Below are positions 26,101-35,697 of a DNA stretch of 64,000 nt, in pieces (positions within the stretch are counted from its first letter, which is position 1; the number at the start of each line of letters is the position of its first letter). The stretch is from contig VXCM01001432.1 of the NCBI GenBank assembly GCA_014773175.1, positions 62,001 to 126,000 on the forward strand. Reading direction: 5' to 3'. The notes below the pieces were generated by a model. The model did no database searches and had not been told where the DNA came from. It worked only from the letters and a program-made list of their open reading frames with translations. The DNA comes from Lucifuga dentata. Lineage: Eukaryota > Chordata > Actinopteri > Ophidiiformes > Bythitidae. Made by a program: the position numbers and the translations under genes.

Positions 26101-29100
26101 GGGACTTCCCCCGTTGTTTTGGTCTCCGGCTTCATCGTAAACATCATCTTTTTCACACAGCTTCCTCGCATCCATAACCAAGTCTGAATTTTCTCTGTTT
26201 TACTGCAGTGCAAATTGCAAAGGTTAGTACAAGGAAAATAGTTTTGTCATCATTAGGCAGCTGATCACAAAGCCTTTACAATTTTCTGTAAGTGGTAAAA
26301 AGATAAGAGTGCATTGGAGATAAGGAGCGGCCTCTGAAGCGACGGGAGCACTGCTCAGACCTTTAGAATGGACACAACCATCAACTCAGGCTGTAATAAA
26401 AGCCTCCATAAAACAAACTCACCGGTCTAACAAATAAAATATATGAAATGGGGACAAAGATCAAAGCGGGCTGTTATGTAATCCATAACAAAGGCTGGAG
26501 GAAAAGAAAAGAGGTTAAGGATTAAAACTAAAGGTTTTCCTCTCATTTTTTTCAAATCTATAAAAATGCCCATCATGTGTTTAGTTTGACCAACTTAATG
26601 AAAATTGTTAATTGCAGATTATTTCAGCAGCAGTGCACCTTGAGAAAAACAATTATTTGACAATTACTGTAACCAACAGAGTTAATTTCGATTAAATGAG
26701 CGATCCAGTAAATGATGCAATCAGGATAATCATAATGAACAGAAGAGCTGAGTGCTAAACGTGTGTGAGCTAATCCAATTCCTCAGGCTGGATTTGAAGC
26801 ATGTGACAGACTTGCTCTTCCTCATAACTCTTCATCATTTAAAATTCCCGTACTGAAACATTTCCTTTCATTTATATTTACATCCTCGTTCTTCTTTAAG
26901 AGCCTCATTCATTAAACAAACTAAACTGTCAAAGCTTTTACTGGAAACTCAGACAAAGAGAGGTGTGAAGCATTTAAAGGAAAGCTATTTCAAGAGTCAC
27001 GATGTGGGAACCTGCTGACTTGTTGCACATCTCTTACTGCTTTCTCAGAAGTGTGTGGATTTTGTCAGGCTCATTCAGTTAGCAGCCTTGCGCTTCCAGC
27101 TGAGCTTTGGTGAATTAAACAGCATCATTTCTTTTATTTCAGTTCATCCAAATCACAAAACGACATAGTTTGAGATATCTGCTAATGAGACTTGCCCTGC
27201 TAAAGCAACACGATGGATGCAAATGGAATTTTGCTCAAAGCATCATAAGAACACATCTGAAAAGCTCAACAGTTACTTATTAATCAGTGGAAACTATTTT
27301 CAACCATGTATGGCAAGGTTTGAAGGTGTTTTTTTTTTTTTTTTTNTTTTTTTTTTTTTTTTTATTAGCTAGTTGCTAATTTAGTTCAAGTTATATACAA
27401 CATTTTCCTGTGATGAGCATAAATACCTGGTCAACATGATGTCACACAATGTTTTCAAATCTGTATTAAACAACTGACTGGCACAGTGACACATAGTGGA
27501 TTGTGGGATATTCCAAAGTCAGCCACTGCATTTTGTGGATCCTTTGCATTGGGACGGGACTTGTTGGACCCTTATGAGGTCTAGAAATGTGAACTGTGGA
27601 GGATCCTGCTCCTGAAATGAGACACAGCTTCCATCTCTCCCTACTCTATCTACACCCGACTAGCTAAATCAGGTGTGTTCACTCAAAAGTTAGCGTCTTA
27701 CAGTCAGTGGTGGAGCCAGACAATTTTCTTAGGGGTGGCCAGGCTGAGACCAGTGTTCTCTTTGGGTGGCGCCTTAATTGGTGTTTTGTTCAGGTTTTTT
27801 CTGCGTGTTGCAGTGTTGTAGCCAAATATGACCTTTTTCAGTCACTCACTCAGGCATCAATGACTGAGTAATGAGCCCAACACACCATTAGATATGTTGT
27901 TTAGACAATTCAGCAGAGTTTAGAGGATGCTTGCTTTTAGCTAAAATCAGGGTATATTATCTAAAAATANAGACAATTCAGCAGAGTTTAGAGGATGCTT
28001 GCTTTTAGCTAAAATCAGGGTATATTATCTAAAAATAGTCTAGTAAGCAGAAATAATAGCAATTGCTTATCCTCTTTGAAAGAAACATACGAAAAAGTTG
28101 AAGCAAAAAAGAAAATGGGAATTTCTGAACATATATTATGTCGGCGCTGCGCTCTGCAAAACTGTCGTGTCTCCTCTTAAACTTGTAAAAAGTAGTCTAA
28201 AGCTGTGAGCACACATGAAGCTCCAGCTCAGCTACGGCGGCGGCAGGAGAAATAGTTCTGTGCGATAATAAATGTGCAAATAAATTCAAAAATGAGTGAC
28301 CCTGAGAGCTGATACTGCGTGGGGTGGCCAGGCTTTCATCTATGGGGGCCACAGCCACCACGGGCCACGCCCTGGCTCCACCATTACTTACAATTCTTGA
28401 CTGCCTAAACACACCTGAGTCACACTACAGACCAGAAGTTTGAGGCCACTCCCAGACTTTTTTTTCTACTCATCAATACACTGGTTGTTTTACAATTTAT
28501 TGCACAGGAAATGACAGAAATATATAAAATACATGTAATTATTAGTTTTCAAATTAGTTTTCAAGAAGAATTTGTCAACAAGAGCACATTATGTATCCAC
28601 GATGGCTTAAGAAATTATTTTTAATGTAGGCATGCCCAGTCTGTATTAGTGCAGCACTCCAGTTGTGTTCCAACTCCCTGCTTATGTGTTTCAACATTCT
28701 ATTCAATAGCTCCTGTCTGCCTTCTCCCACATCATTTTGGGATTAATTTGGTACACAGTCTGCTCATGCTAAATCTGGGGGTGGCCTCAGACTTCTGGTC
28801 TGTAGTGTAGCTACTCAGGTGTGGGTGAAGAGAGGGAAGAGGCAGAGGATGTGCAGTGCTGGGTCAGGATTAAGAGCCACTGCCTTATGGGAAAATATGT
28901 TTCAAGCCTGCTGATGATCCAGATTACTGACAGTCTAATCCACTCCTACCTAGCTTTTACCTGGGATTAAATTCTAAAAACCACTGCTGCAAACATTNCA
29001 GTCTAATCCACTCCTACCTAGCTTTTACCTGGGATTAAATTCTAAAAACCACTGCTGCAAACATTCACCGCACCTGCTGATTTCAACAGGCCCAAAAGAC

Positions 29101-29748
29101 ACACCTGTGAACAGCCTCTGCTCACAGGTGTGTTAATAAGTGCTGTCACGTGTGTAATCATCGGCCGGGAGGTAAACTCGTATGGTGTGTGATGAGACAG
29201 CAGTACTCCAGAATGTCAGAGAGGTGGCAGCTTTCAGACTCTCTTACGTAACTTGAACTAAGAACATCATGTACAACCCAGCAGCTTTGTGAACCTTTAT
29301 TTTCCAACATATAATCTCCCAAAACTAAGCTAGCTGGTGTTTGCTACAGGATAAGCACAGACATTATTTTGCGATCTGCTGTTAAGTCTTTGCAGTCAAC
29401 TCGTCAGTTTTAGCTCAAACACAAACTATCATGTATAACCTGCCAAGATTCAAAGTCAAACAGGAGCATCATAGAGATCAGTGTCCGATAATTGGCGCAT
29501 TAGCATTAACTACCGGTACATTAGTAAATCATCTTACTTATTAGCATAAAGGCTGACTGAGTGGCATTACAGCGACATTAACGTGATGGCATTTAACTCT
29601 CTATGACTCCGTGGACGAGCGTAGTCTCTTACCCTCTCCTTCTGTCCCGTGTCCCAAAGAGTCGGTCAGATATTCGCGTAAAAACTCCAGCGAAGGCCGG
29701 TGAGTACACAGAGTAGAACAGCCGCCTCCACGACATGGGAGCCGCCAT
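15744..29748 (-). CDS. pgs1: CDP-diacylglycerol-glycerol-3-phosphate 3-phosphatidyltransferase, mitochondrial (PGP synthase)
   Basis: Makes phosphatidylglycerophosphate from CDP-diacylglycerol and glycerol-3-phosphate, the committed step to cardiolipin, in mitochondria. Exons in transcript order: 29748-29633, 24956-24746, 23290-23213, 20107-20014, 19843-19654, 19444-19200, 18178-17979, 17076-16785, 16127-15979, 15863-15744. All phases fit. Without the assembly duplication in exon 6 the length is 542 residues, against about 556 in human. The N-terminus (MAAPMSWRRLFYSVYSPAFA) is a plausible mitochondrial presequence. Family blocks are RRRVVMASLYLGTGPLEQDL, ILLDYTRGSR, HIKVYLFDDS (first HxK-x4-D motif) and LTSGYFNLTRAYMGM; WTFHAKG with GSPNFGYRSVHRDLE forms the second motif, which lacks the Asp as is usual here. 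The protein ends VKLVTPFIKNFF. The start ATG has A at -3 and G at +4. Confidence 0.95.
17269..17819. mobile_element. TTAA-flanked MITE, copy 2 (pgs1 intron)
   Basis: Begins TTAAAGGATCATAC, followed by ACATGTTTGAGCCTAATATA, and ends TGTATGGTCCTTTAA. Internal blocks such as CATTTCCCAA..CATACTACTGGAGCAGT match copies 1 and 3. It has no ORF and sits in the intron between pgs1 exons 7 and 8. Divergence from the other copies implies an old insertion. Confidence 0.78.
19256..19386. other. pgs1: assembly duplication inside pgs1 coding exon 6
   Basis: Bases 19256-19320 and 19322-19386 are identical 65-nt copies separated by one N at 19321. Copy plus N is 66 nt, so the reading frame survives and an automatic annotation would include a false 22-residue repeat (DCGEVANFF...VGDVSL twice). 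Family alignment supports only one copy. Confidence 0.85.
20111..20155. repeat. (AC)n microsatellite at pgs1 exon 4 acceptor
   Basis: About 22 AC units directly upstream, in transcript sense, of the pgs1 exon starting at 20107. Read in sense the tract is GT-rich, so the acceptor follows a (GT)n run ending TGTGTGTCAG rather than an ordinary pyrimidine tract. Confidence 0.9.
20590..22215 (+). mobile_element. decayed non-LTR retrotransposon (L2/Rex-like LINE) in pgs1 intron
   Basis: Reverse-transcriptase blocks are visible in shifting frames: SDYRPVTLTSAFMKVFEQLV (20847-20906), FIDFSSAFNCILPHKL (about 21040-21090), GAPQGCVLSPL (about 21210-21245) and VVSLKFLGTTISSSLKWSDN (about 21500-21560). 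The catalytic F/Y-A-D-D box has become IADGTTVV and several stops and frameshifts interrupt the ORF, so the copy is dead. It is antisense to pgs1. The 3' end is near the TATTGTATTTTGT-like repeats at about 22200-22230. Confidence 0.85.
27705..28386. mobile_element. hAT-like MITE with 8-bp target duplication
   Basis: The left end CAGTGGTGGAGCCAG and the right end CTGGCTCCACCATTA are inverted repeats. They are flanked by CTTACAGT (27697-27704) and CTTACAAT (28387-28394), a 7-of-8 match to an 8-bp target-site duplication. Terminal CAGTG and 8-bp duplications are typical of hAT elements. There is no transposase ORF. A duplication around the N at 27970 inflates the length. Confidence 0.72.
28410..28822. 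mobile_element. inverted-repeat DNA element (MITE)
   Basis: The left arm ACACTACAGACCAGAAG followed by TTTGAGGCCAC is inverted on the right as GTGGCCTCAGACTTCTGGTC, then TGTAGTGT. Outer ACACCTGAGT and ACTCAGGTGT extend the symmetry. The element lies just beside the hAT-like one. There is no ORF, and the superfamily is uncertain, possibly Tc1/mariner. Confidence 0.65.
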
Positions 29749-30169
29749 TGTTGCTGTGCAGGATGTTTGAATAAACTTTATCGACACAACAGTCGTTCAA
29801 TGTCAAGCTGCGTTCACTGTGGCCTAGTAAAAGCTCTTGAACAGTGTTAGACTGCACTAAGCAATATGTTTTTGTTTTCTTTTTCTTTTTTTTTACCTCC
29901 ATCAATTAATAATTTAGAAAAGCGACATACGTTTAAAGGATTATCTCATTTGTGTTTTTGTAATTACTTAAATACGACCTCTAGTGCTCAAGCTTCGCAG
30001 ATCTCCTAGTTTGTAGAGATTACAGGGGCGGACTGAATGAAAACGGCCCAAGACTTAGATAGCCCCCTCCCCCCCCCAACTTCATGAGCGCATGCACACA
30101 CATGTATGAATAATGGGGAAACATGGGCAAAGAAAAAAAAATAGAAGGGAAAACAAAAACCTGTTGTAG

Positions 30170-30260
30170 AAGAAAAAATGTTTATATTAAATAGCTCCAC
30201 ACATAGAATTTGAACTGCTACCTTGAAAGTTGTACACCTTAACCACTACATTATTGTTTT
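30170..30260 (-). repeat. tRNA-derived SINE-like head
   Basis: Read on the minus strand it has a TAGTGGTTAAGG block (30237-30248) and CAGTTCAAATTC (30206-30217). These resemble the A and B boxes of a tRNA promoter at about the right spacing. It does not fold as a complete tRNA, so a decayed SINE is the more likely reading. Confidence 0.4.
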
Positions 30261-31689
30261 AGTTAAACATCTCTCAAGAAGAGACAACAATGCACACACA
30301 CATGACTGCATCTTAGGACTCAAAGCAAAACTCTCTCACCTGAATATTTGGGCTGGCAACTCACTCTCCTGAGCCAATCTGCAGCCCATATTTATTTTGC
30401 ATGATTTCTATCTTGCATTGTCGCAGCTGTAACCAGGAAAACTTCCGGTACTCACAATGGCTAGTCCACTACAGAGGAAGGCAGACATACCATCACTTCC
30501 AAACAGGTGTCCAATGTGTATTACATATCTTAGGTATAGTAAATTTATCTTAGAAATAGTCAGATTTTTAGCAAGGTTGTGCAGTCGCATGGTTCGAACA
30601 ATGAAGAGTATGCAGAGTTTTGTTCTAGCTCATCATTTGATTTTAATCTGCATGCATAAATGCACACAAACTCTTCTGGAAATGAGATAAGATATCTACT
30701 CTCTGCTACACCCACTTAATACCCATGATACTATAATGACATATTAGTATTACAGTAAATAGTAGTTAGCAGCAAGAAAGTGCAGCATTAGTTATATTTC
30801 AACAGGGCTGTGAATTGCTGGCTTGACAGCAATTTGATTCTTGGTTACATTTTGTAAATCACAATTTGATTTAGTAATGGTAAGACACAGCTATGTAATC
30901 ATTTTAATAAGATAAACATGTTCATTAATTTCCTTATAAGCCCATAAATTGAAAAGCAGAATTAAATTTCAAACATCCATTGACCTGAACAGTGTTAACC
31001 TCTCATTTTACTTGTAGAAGTAATAATAGTTATGGCAGTAGTAGCAGTAACAGACATCTATGCAATCATCATCGTTACACATGTACAAGAGGTGATTGAT
31101 AACTTCTGAGCATAGCACAGAAAGATATAACTCGGAGGTGCTGCAGTTATTGATTTTTCAACTTATTCTCTTTCCAACAGGATACACTTCTGCCAGTGAT
31201 GTTGGAGAGATTTTAACCCAGTTTAATAGATGTTCTTTTTCTTGACTGTCATCTAAAGCCAAATCCTCTACGGCAAAAAGCATTTTTTCATGTTTGGAAA
31301 GAGGTGAAAGTCTGAGGAGGCCAAATAAAGTGAGTGGAGTGGGTACTGAACTAGTTCAATACCACAGTCATGATTAGCTGCCAGCAAGTTCTGCATTTCT
31401 ATAATCTTTGTTGTAGCTCTGGTTATAATAATTTATGATTTTATGAATTATAATGTTATGTATTAAATTTCATGTTTTCAATTTACAATGATATGAAACA
31501 CAGCAAATCCTCACATTTAAGAAGCTGGAACCAGCAAATGTTTGGCATCTTTACAAGATAAATTCCGTAAAATAATTCATTATCATAAGCTGTAATGCAA
31601 TCCAATAGTCTTGAAAAAGAATCATATCCTTGCAAACCTTTATGCAGCTAATATTTTGTCTACATCAATTAAAACATTAGAGACACATT

Positions 31690-31830
31690 TTAATATAGGG
31701 CCTGGGAAATTACCATAGAGTTGAAGCAACACCTCTAACAATGTCAACAAAAGCTGAACATTATCAGCTTCACAAAGGCAGGATTTATTGCAGGGCTCTT
31801 GTATTGGATTGCATTAAACTCACTGCATAT
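31690..31830 (+). repeat. dispersed repeat family, copy A
   Basis: Shares the order AACACCTCTA.., GGATTTATTGCAGGGCT.., GGATTGCATTA with two further diverged copies at about 33290-33470 and 33590-33775. Class unknown. Confidence 0.5.
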
Positions 31831-32009
31831 ATATGCTTATAAACCCCAGCCTGCTGATTCTGCACTCCAGCACTTTTCATCATTATTTTATTTTCTGTTT
31901 GTGTTTTGCAATATCTTCAGCTTTTAACTTTTTCACCTTGTCGAGAAGGGAACCCACCAGTACCAGGAAACAGCCCAGCAAAGGTCACCGTGATTATTTA
32001 TTGGCAATC

Positions 32010-32134
32010 TTCCAGGAGCGCACGGGCGTGTGTGTGTATGTGCGTGCGTGTGTGTGTGTGTGTGTCTTTACTGGAATGGGCTCTGAACGGAGGAGGTGGA
32101 GCCTTACGATTCAAGCCTTACTCATTCACTGGAA
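32010..32134 (+). promoter_or_regulatory. socs3: cluster of STAT-like sites upstream of socs3
   Basis: TTCCAGGAG (32010-32018) is one base from the TTCCNGGAA consensus. TTACTGGAA (32068-32076) and TTCACTGGAA (32125-32134, TTC-N4-GAA) follow. An inverted CCAAT box (ATTGG, 31999-32003) lies beside the first. SOCS3 promoters are known to carry paired STAT elements that give cytokine feedback; that these three work is inference. Confidence 0.45.
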
Positions 32135-32229
32135 ACAACCTCAGTCAGTACCTCCAGTAACCTTCTCTCCTTCCACACGGACGCCTCCTTTCCCCGGCTG
32201 ATCCCACCACGTTCCTCCGCTCAGGAAGA

Positions 32230-32362
32230 ACCCCACACAGGGACACTTTTCTGGATTTTAATGCCTGAGTTAATAATTTATCTAGCACTACTCTCGGGTA
32301 GTTTGGATTTTTTATCCATTCACATCGAGCGGCTGCGGCGCAGGGCTGAACAGATCCGCAAG
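32230..32362 (+). other. socs3: probable socs3 5' non-coding exon (start approximate)
   Basis: GC-richer sequence ends at a perfect donor, CCGCAAG|GTAAGT (exon end 32362). It lies about 1.7 kb before the exon holding the socs3 start codon, as expected because vertebrate SOCS3 has a 5' UTR intron. The start of transcription is not visible; 32230 is a guess. Confidence 0.45.
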
Positions 32363-33289
32363 GTAAGTTATGAAAAAGATTATGAAAAGCCATCTTCATC
32401 ATCATCATGAAGCTATAGTAAAATGAGGCACTATTGCGCAAATGTCGCTATATTATCGTTATTTAGCTGCCTGGGCTTTGGTGCAGTCCATGCGATGGGC
32501 ATCCGCTGTTTCTCCCGGGTTAGAACTTATTTCTGTGCAGGGAGAGTAATTTTAGGCTTGTTTTGGGATTTTTATGAATGGTCGAGCGATTTCTATAGGA
32601 GCAACAGCGCCGGAGAGGCTCCATTATGGCGCCTCTGGCTTTAACCGCCGTCTGTGCGTCCCGGTGAAACTTACGTTAATTCCTACAGGGGATCAGAGCA
32701 GACGGGACACCTTTGCGTCACGGTGAAAATTGAGAATGGGGCCTCTGTGGCGCGACCACGCAGGGAATAAGGGGTTATTTAGCGGAAAGCGGGGAGACAA
32801 GGAGCCCGCCGGACTCTTTCACAGTGACCCCGTTTCTGAAATCCCTTGCTGCGGTGCGCCCGATCGAAGAAAATTGAAAGCAATCAGGATCCAGTTGCTG
32901 TCTGGTTGTACGGTGCAGCAGCAGCAGGCTCCACGCGAGCAAACCGGGCATTCATTTAAACTAAATATAATCCGCGTGGTGCATTTGCCATGTCGCCATA
33001 CCTGCATTTTGATGAGAGGAAACAGAGAGCTACAATATGCTCATTCATGTCCTTGTAAGTTCGATAAATGCCTGCTGCAAAGTCTATTATTGCTTCAGCA
33101 TGCTGCTTTTGCATGGATGCATGCTATATATAACACAAAATGTGCAGTCCGTTGCAATCCAGCAGCCCTGCAATAAATTTTACATTCGTCAAGCTCTCAG
33201 TGTTTAATATTTGTCACTGAGACATTTTTGGTATGTATAGATATAGTTGTATTGGTCTGCATTATATGTCTATAATAAATCATACCTTT

Positions 33290-33470
33290 GTGAAGGCACG
33301 TTTCCATAGACTAAACTCTAAGGTGAATTCTAGTGCCAGTGCTGTACTGGACTGCATTATGAATGGAATATTAGAAAGCATCCACAAAGGTATAGGATTT
33401 ATTGCTGGGCTGCTATATTGGGCTGCATTAGACTCAACAGGTGTACATAATAAACTGGTAACTCCGTGGT
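33290..33470 (+). repeat. dispersed repeat family, copy B
   Basis: Contains GGATTTATTGCTGGGCTGCT and CAACAGGTGTACATAATAAA, aligned with copy C. It lies in the socs3 5' UTR intron. Confidence 0.55.
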
Positions 33471-33589
33471 TATTTTATGGCTGTATTAAATAGTGGAATG
33501 GCATTTGATTGTATTATAGGGACAGATGTTTTGTAAAACTATTTTCCCCAAATATATGTAAATGAGGATGGACTAAATTTTATATCTGC

Positions 33590-33775
33590 AGCAGCCAGTA
33601 CAGTACTACTGCTAATTGTGGCCTTGAAATTTTCCAGCACCTCTACTATGACAGTGCCAACAAACACTGAACATTTGAAACTTCACAAAGAGAAGATTTA
33701 TTGCAGGGCTGTTTTCTGGATTGCTTTGGATTGTACAGGTGTACCTAATAAAATGACCACTGAGTGTAGATGGAC
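33590..33775 (+). repeat. dispersed repeat family, copy C
   Basis: Contains AGATTTATTGCAGGGCTGTT and ends CAGGTGTACCTAATAAAATG then ACCACTGAGTG. The CCTAATAAAGTGGCC-type end is one I recall as common in fish genomes. Copies B and C are about 0.3 kb apart and diverged. Confidence 0.55.
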
Positions 33776-33827
33776 TCAGCTAATCTCTGCTCCATCCTCT
33801 CCAGCTGTGTTTAGGTGCTCTCACCCA

Positions 33828-33952
33828 GCCCCTCTCTGGATGCATCAGACTCCTCTACCCCGGGGCCCTGGACCCGGTGTGTGACCCCGNGCCCCTCTCT
33901 GGATGCATCAGACTCCTCTACCCCGGGGCCCTGGACCCGGTGTGTGACCCCG
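33828..33952. other. assembly duplication in the socs3 5' UTR region
   Basis: Identical 62-nt copies, 33828-33889 and 33891-33952, flank a single N at 33890. Possible acceptors for the start-codon exon lie just before it (CCTCTCCAG at 33804; TCTCACCCAG at 33828). Confidence 0.8.
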
Positions 33953-34085
33953 CCACCCTCACCCCTTTCTCCCTCTCCTCCTTCTCCCTCTCGCCCCTCT
34001 GCCCCCAACTCCTTCCCACTTGTCCCCTTCCACCCTCCCGCTCTAGGCCCCCTGCCTCTCGACCAGCATGCAGAGGCAGGGGGCC

Positions 34086-34100
34086 ATGGCACCATGGTAA
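34086..34100 (+). promoter_or_regulatory. socs3: 4-codon upstream ORF overlapping the socs3 start
   Basis: An ATG in strong context (G at -3, G at +4) reads Met-Ala-Pro-Trp-stop. Its TAA (34098-34100) begins four bases after the A of the socs3 ATG at 34094. Such an overlap can allow termination-reinitiation or leaky scanning. The main ATG also has an excellent context (CACCATGG). Confidence 0.6.
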
Positions 34101-35697
34101 CCTTCGGTGGACGCAGGGCCCTCGCCATGAACAGTGTGACTGGCGCAGAGGGCAGGAGTCAGGGGTCGAACCTAATACCGCATCGATACAAGCCCTTCAG
34201 CTCGCATACACACTACCAGCAGGTCAGTTGCACTTGAGCTCTGATTGTGCACGTGAATAGAAAAGAGAAACAGCTTTGTGCATTACTGTCTTATGAAAGT
34301 GATCTTTACTGTACCTTTTAACAAAGGCAAGGCTGATAAGTAAAGCTGTTCTTGGCAAAGAACCAGCGTCACTTTTTTTTCCAACTAACTGAGTAATTGA
34401 TCAAAAATCTGACAAATCTTCAATATCGTCTGTCTGTAGCATGCAAATGATCTCTTAAAATTTCTGCGATTTAAAGATCGCAGAAATTGCAAAGCATGTT
34501 TGTAAATATTCATTTCAGGGATGTGACTATCCTTTCAAGTGTGATTAATAATTAATAGCTTATTCTCCACAAAAAGATAATAAAAGTTACTAATTGACTA
34601 AAGATATCTCAGTCATTCCAAAACTTGGAGCAGCAAAGTTAATTTTCACATCCTGGAAGCTATATAGCAACATTTGCTAGCACAGAAGCATGACTGCTAA
34701 TTTACAAACTCGTGACCTTTAAGAAAACAAATTTAAAAGTACACACAGTTACACTGTTCAAGTATCAGGACTGACTAACATTTTCACTGCGATGTGTAGT
34801 TTACAAGAAAAATGTTGAAATGTTGATGAAATGTGACATTAACTAACATGCTAAGTTCCTCTATTTTGGCCTCTGAAGATGGTTTACCAAAGTTGAACTT
34901 GACCAAATTATTTGCGCAGATTTACAGTGTCTTTGTTAGCGGTTCCTGTGATCATAATATTTTCACTGAGAGCTGAATCTAAAGTAACATTATCATTAAA
35001 TTAAATTATCATAAAATATCATAAATTAATACTTTATTGAGGCTTTCACTGACCCAAACTCTAGTGACCAATTCCTTGACTAATCAACTTTGTAGCGATG
35101 CACCCACTGATGAGACAGTAATGACATGATTCTTTTTAATGGTTCCAGGTGATGTGTGCGCTGCGTAAACTCCAGGAGAGTGGGTTTTACTGGGGGGCTG
35201 TAGGGGGGCACGAGGCCAGCTCCCTGCTACGCTCTGAACCCCCCGGTACCTTCCTGATCCGGGACTCCTCTGACCATCACCACTTCTTCACCCTCTCAAT
35301 CCAGACGGCCCATGGAACCAAGAACCTGCGCATCCACAGCGAGAGAGGTGGCTTCTTCTTACAGCCAGACGCCCGAAGCACCCACGAGCCCCCACAGTTT
35401 GACTGTGTGCTGAAACTCATAGCACACTACATGGGGAAAGGCCCAGATGCTGGAAGGGACAGAGAAGGGGCATCTGAAGGAAAGACAGAAAGGAAAATGG
35501 GTAATGTGTATCTGATCCACACTGGGGGAGAGAGGATTCCCTTAGAGTTGCGGCGGCCTCTTTCCACTTCTCTCTCCTCACTGCAGCATTTGTGCAGGAG
35601 GACCCTGAACAACAGAGGCCTGGGTGGCTCAGAGCACACCGAACAGCTCCCCCACACACTTAGAGACTTTTTGGAGGAGTATGATGCTCCCATATGA
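34094..35697 (+). CDS. socs3: suppressor of cytokine signalling 3
   Basis: Inhibits JAK kinases and recruits an elongin-Cul5 ubiquitin ligase after cytokine signalling. Two coding exons, 34094-34222 and 35149-35697, give 225 residues, the same as human SOCS3. MVT at the start matches the family. The kinase-inhibitory stretch is YKPFSSHTHYQ (residues 32-42), keeping the key Phe and following SerSer. The SH2 domain runs from LRKLQESGFYWGAV through GTFLIRDSSDHHHFFTLSI to FDCVLKLIAHYM, with the phosphotyrosine-binding Arg in FLIRDSS. The usual PEST insert is replaced by a charged segment (GRDREGASEGKTERK). The SOCS box has SLQHLCRRTL (elongin) but LPHTLRDFL where LPxP is expected (Cul5). The intron after Gln43 is unusual, since mammalian SOCS3 coding sequence is intronless. 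A teleost socs3a or socs3b duplicate is possible; I cannot say which. Confidence 0.88.
34459..34488. other. perfect 12-bp inverted repeat in the socs3 coding intron
   Basis: AATTTCTGCGAT (34459-34470) and ATCGCAGAAATT (34477-34488) form a 12-bp stem with a 6-nt loop. An octamer ATGCAAAT lies just upstream at 34441-34448. Function unknown. Confidence 0.75.

Larger units (their letters stand above)
24957..29632. other. pgs1: pgs1 intron 1, non-coding
   Basis: Contains a duplicated segment around the N at 25479 (25413-25478 and 25480-25545), a poly-T run with an N at 27346, a hAT-like element, a second inverted-repeat element and another duplication around the N at 28998. I saw no other gene. 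Confidence 0.7.

Noticed and set aside
30206..30248. A second tRNA gene on the minus strand.
   Set aside because: Box-like motifs are present but acceptor and anticodon stems do not pair; a SINE head fits better.
33811..34260. Long overlapping ORFs of Pro/Ser-rich sequence before the socs3 start.
   Set aside because: They run through a duplicated N joint and low-complexity C/T sequence. The family-matching start is the ATG at 34094.
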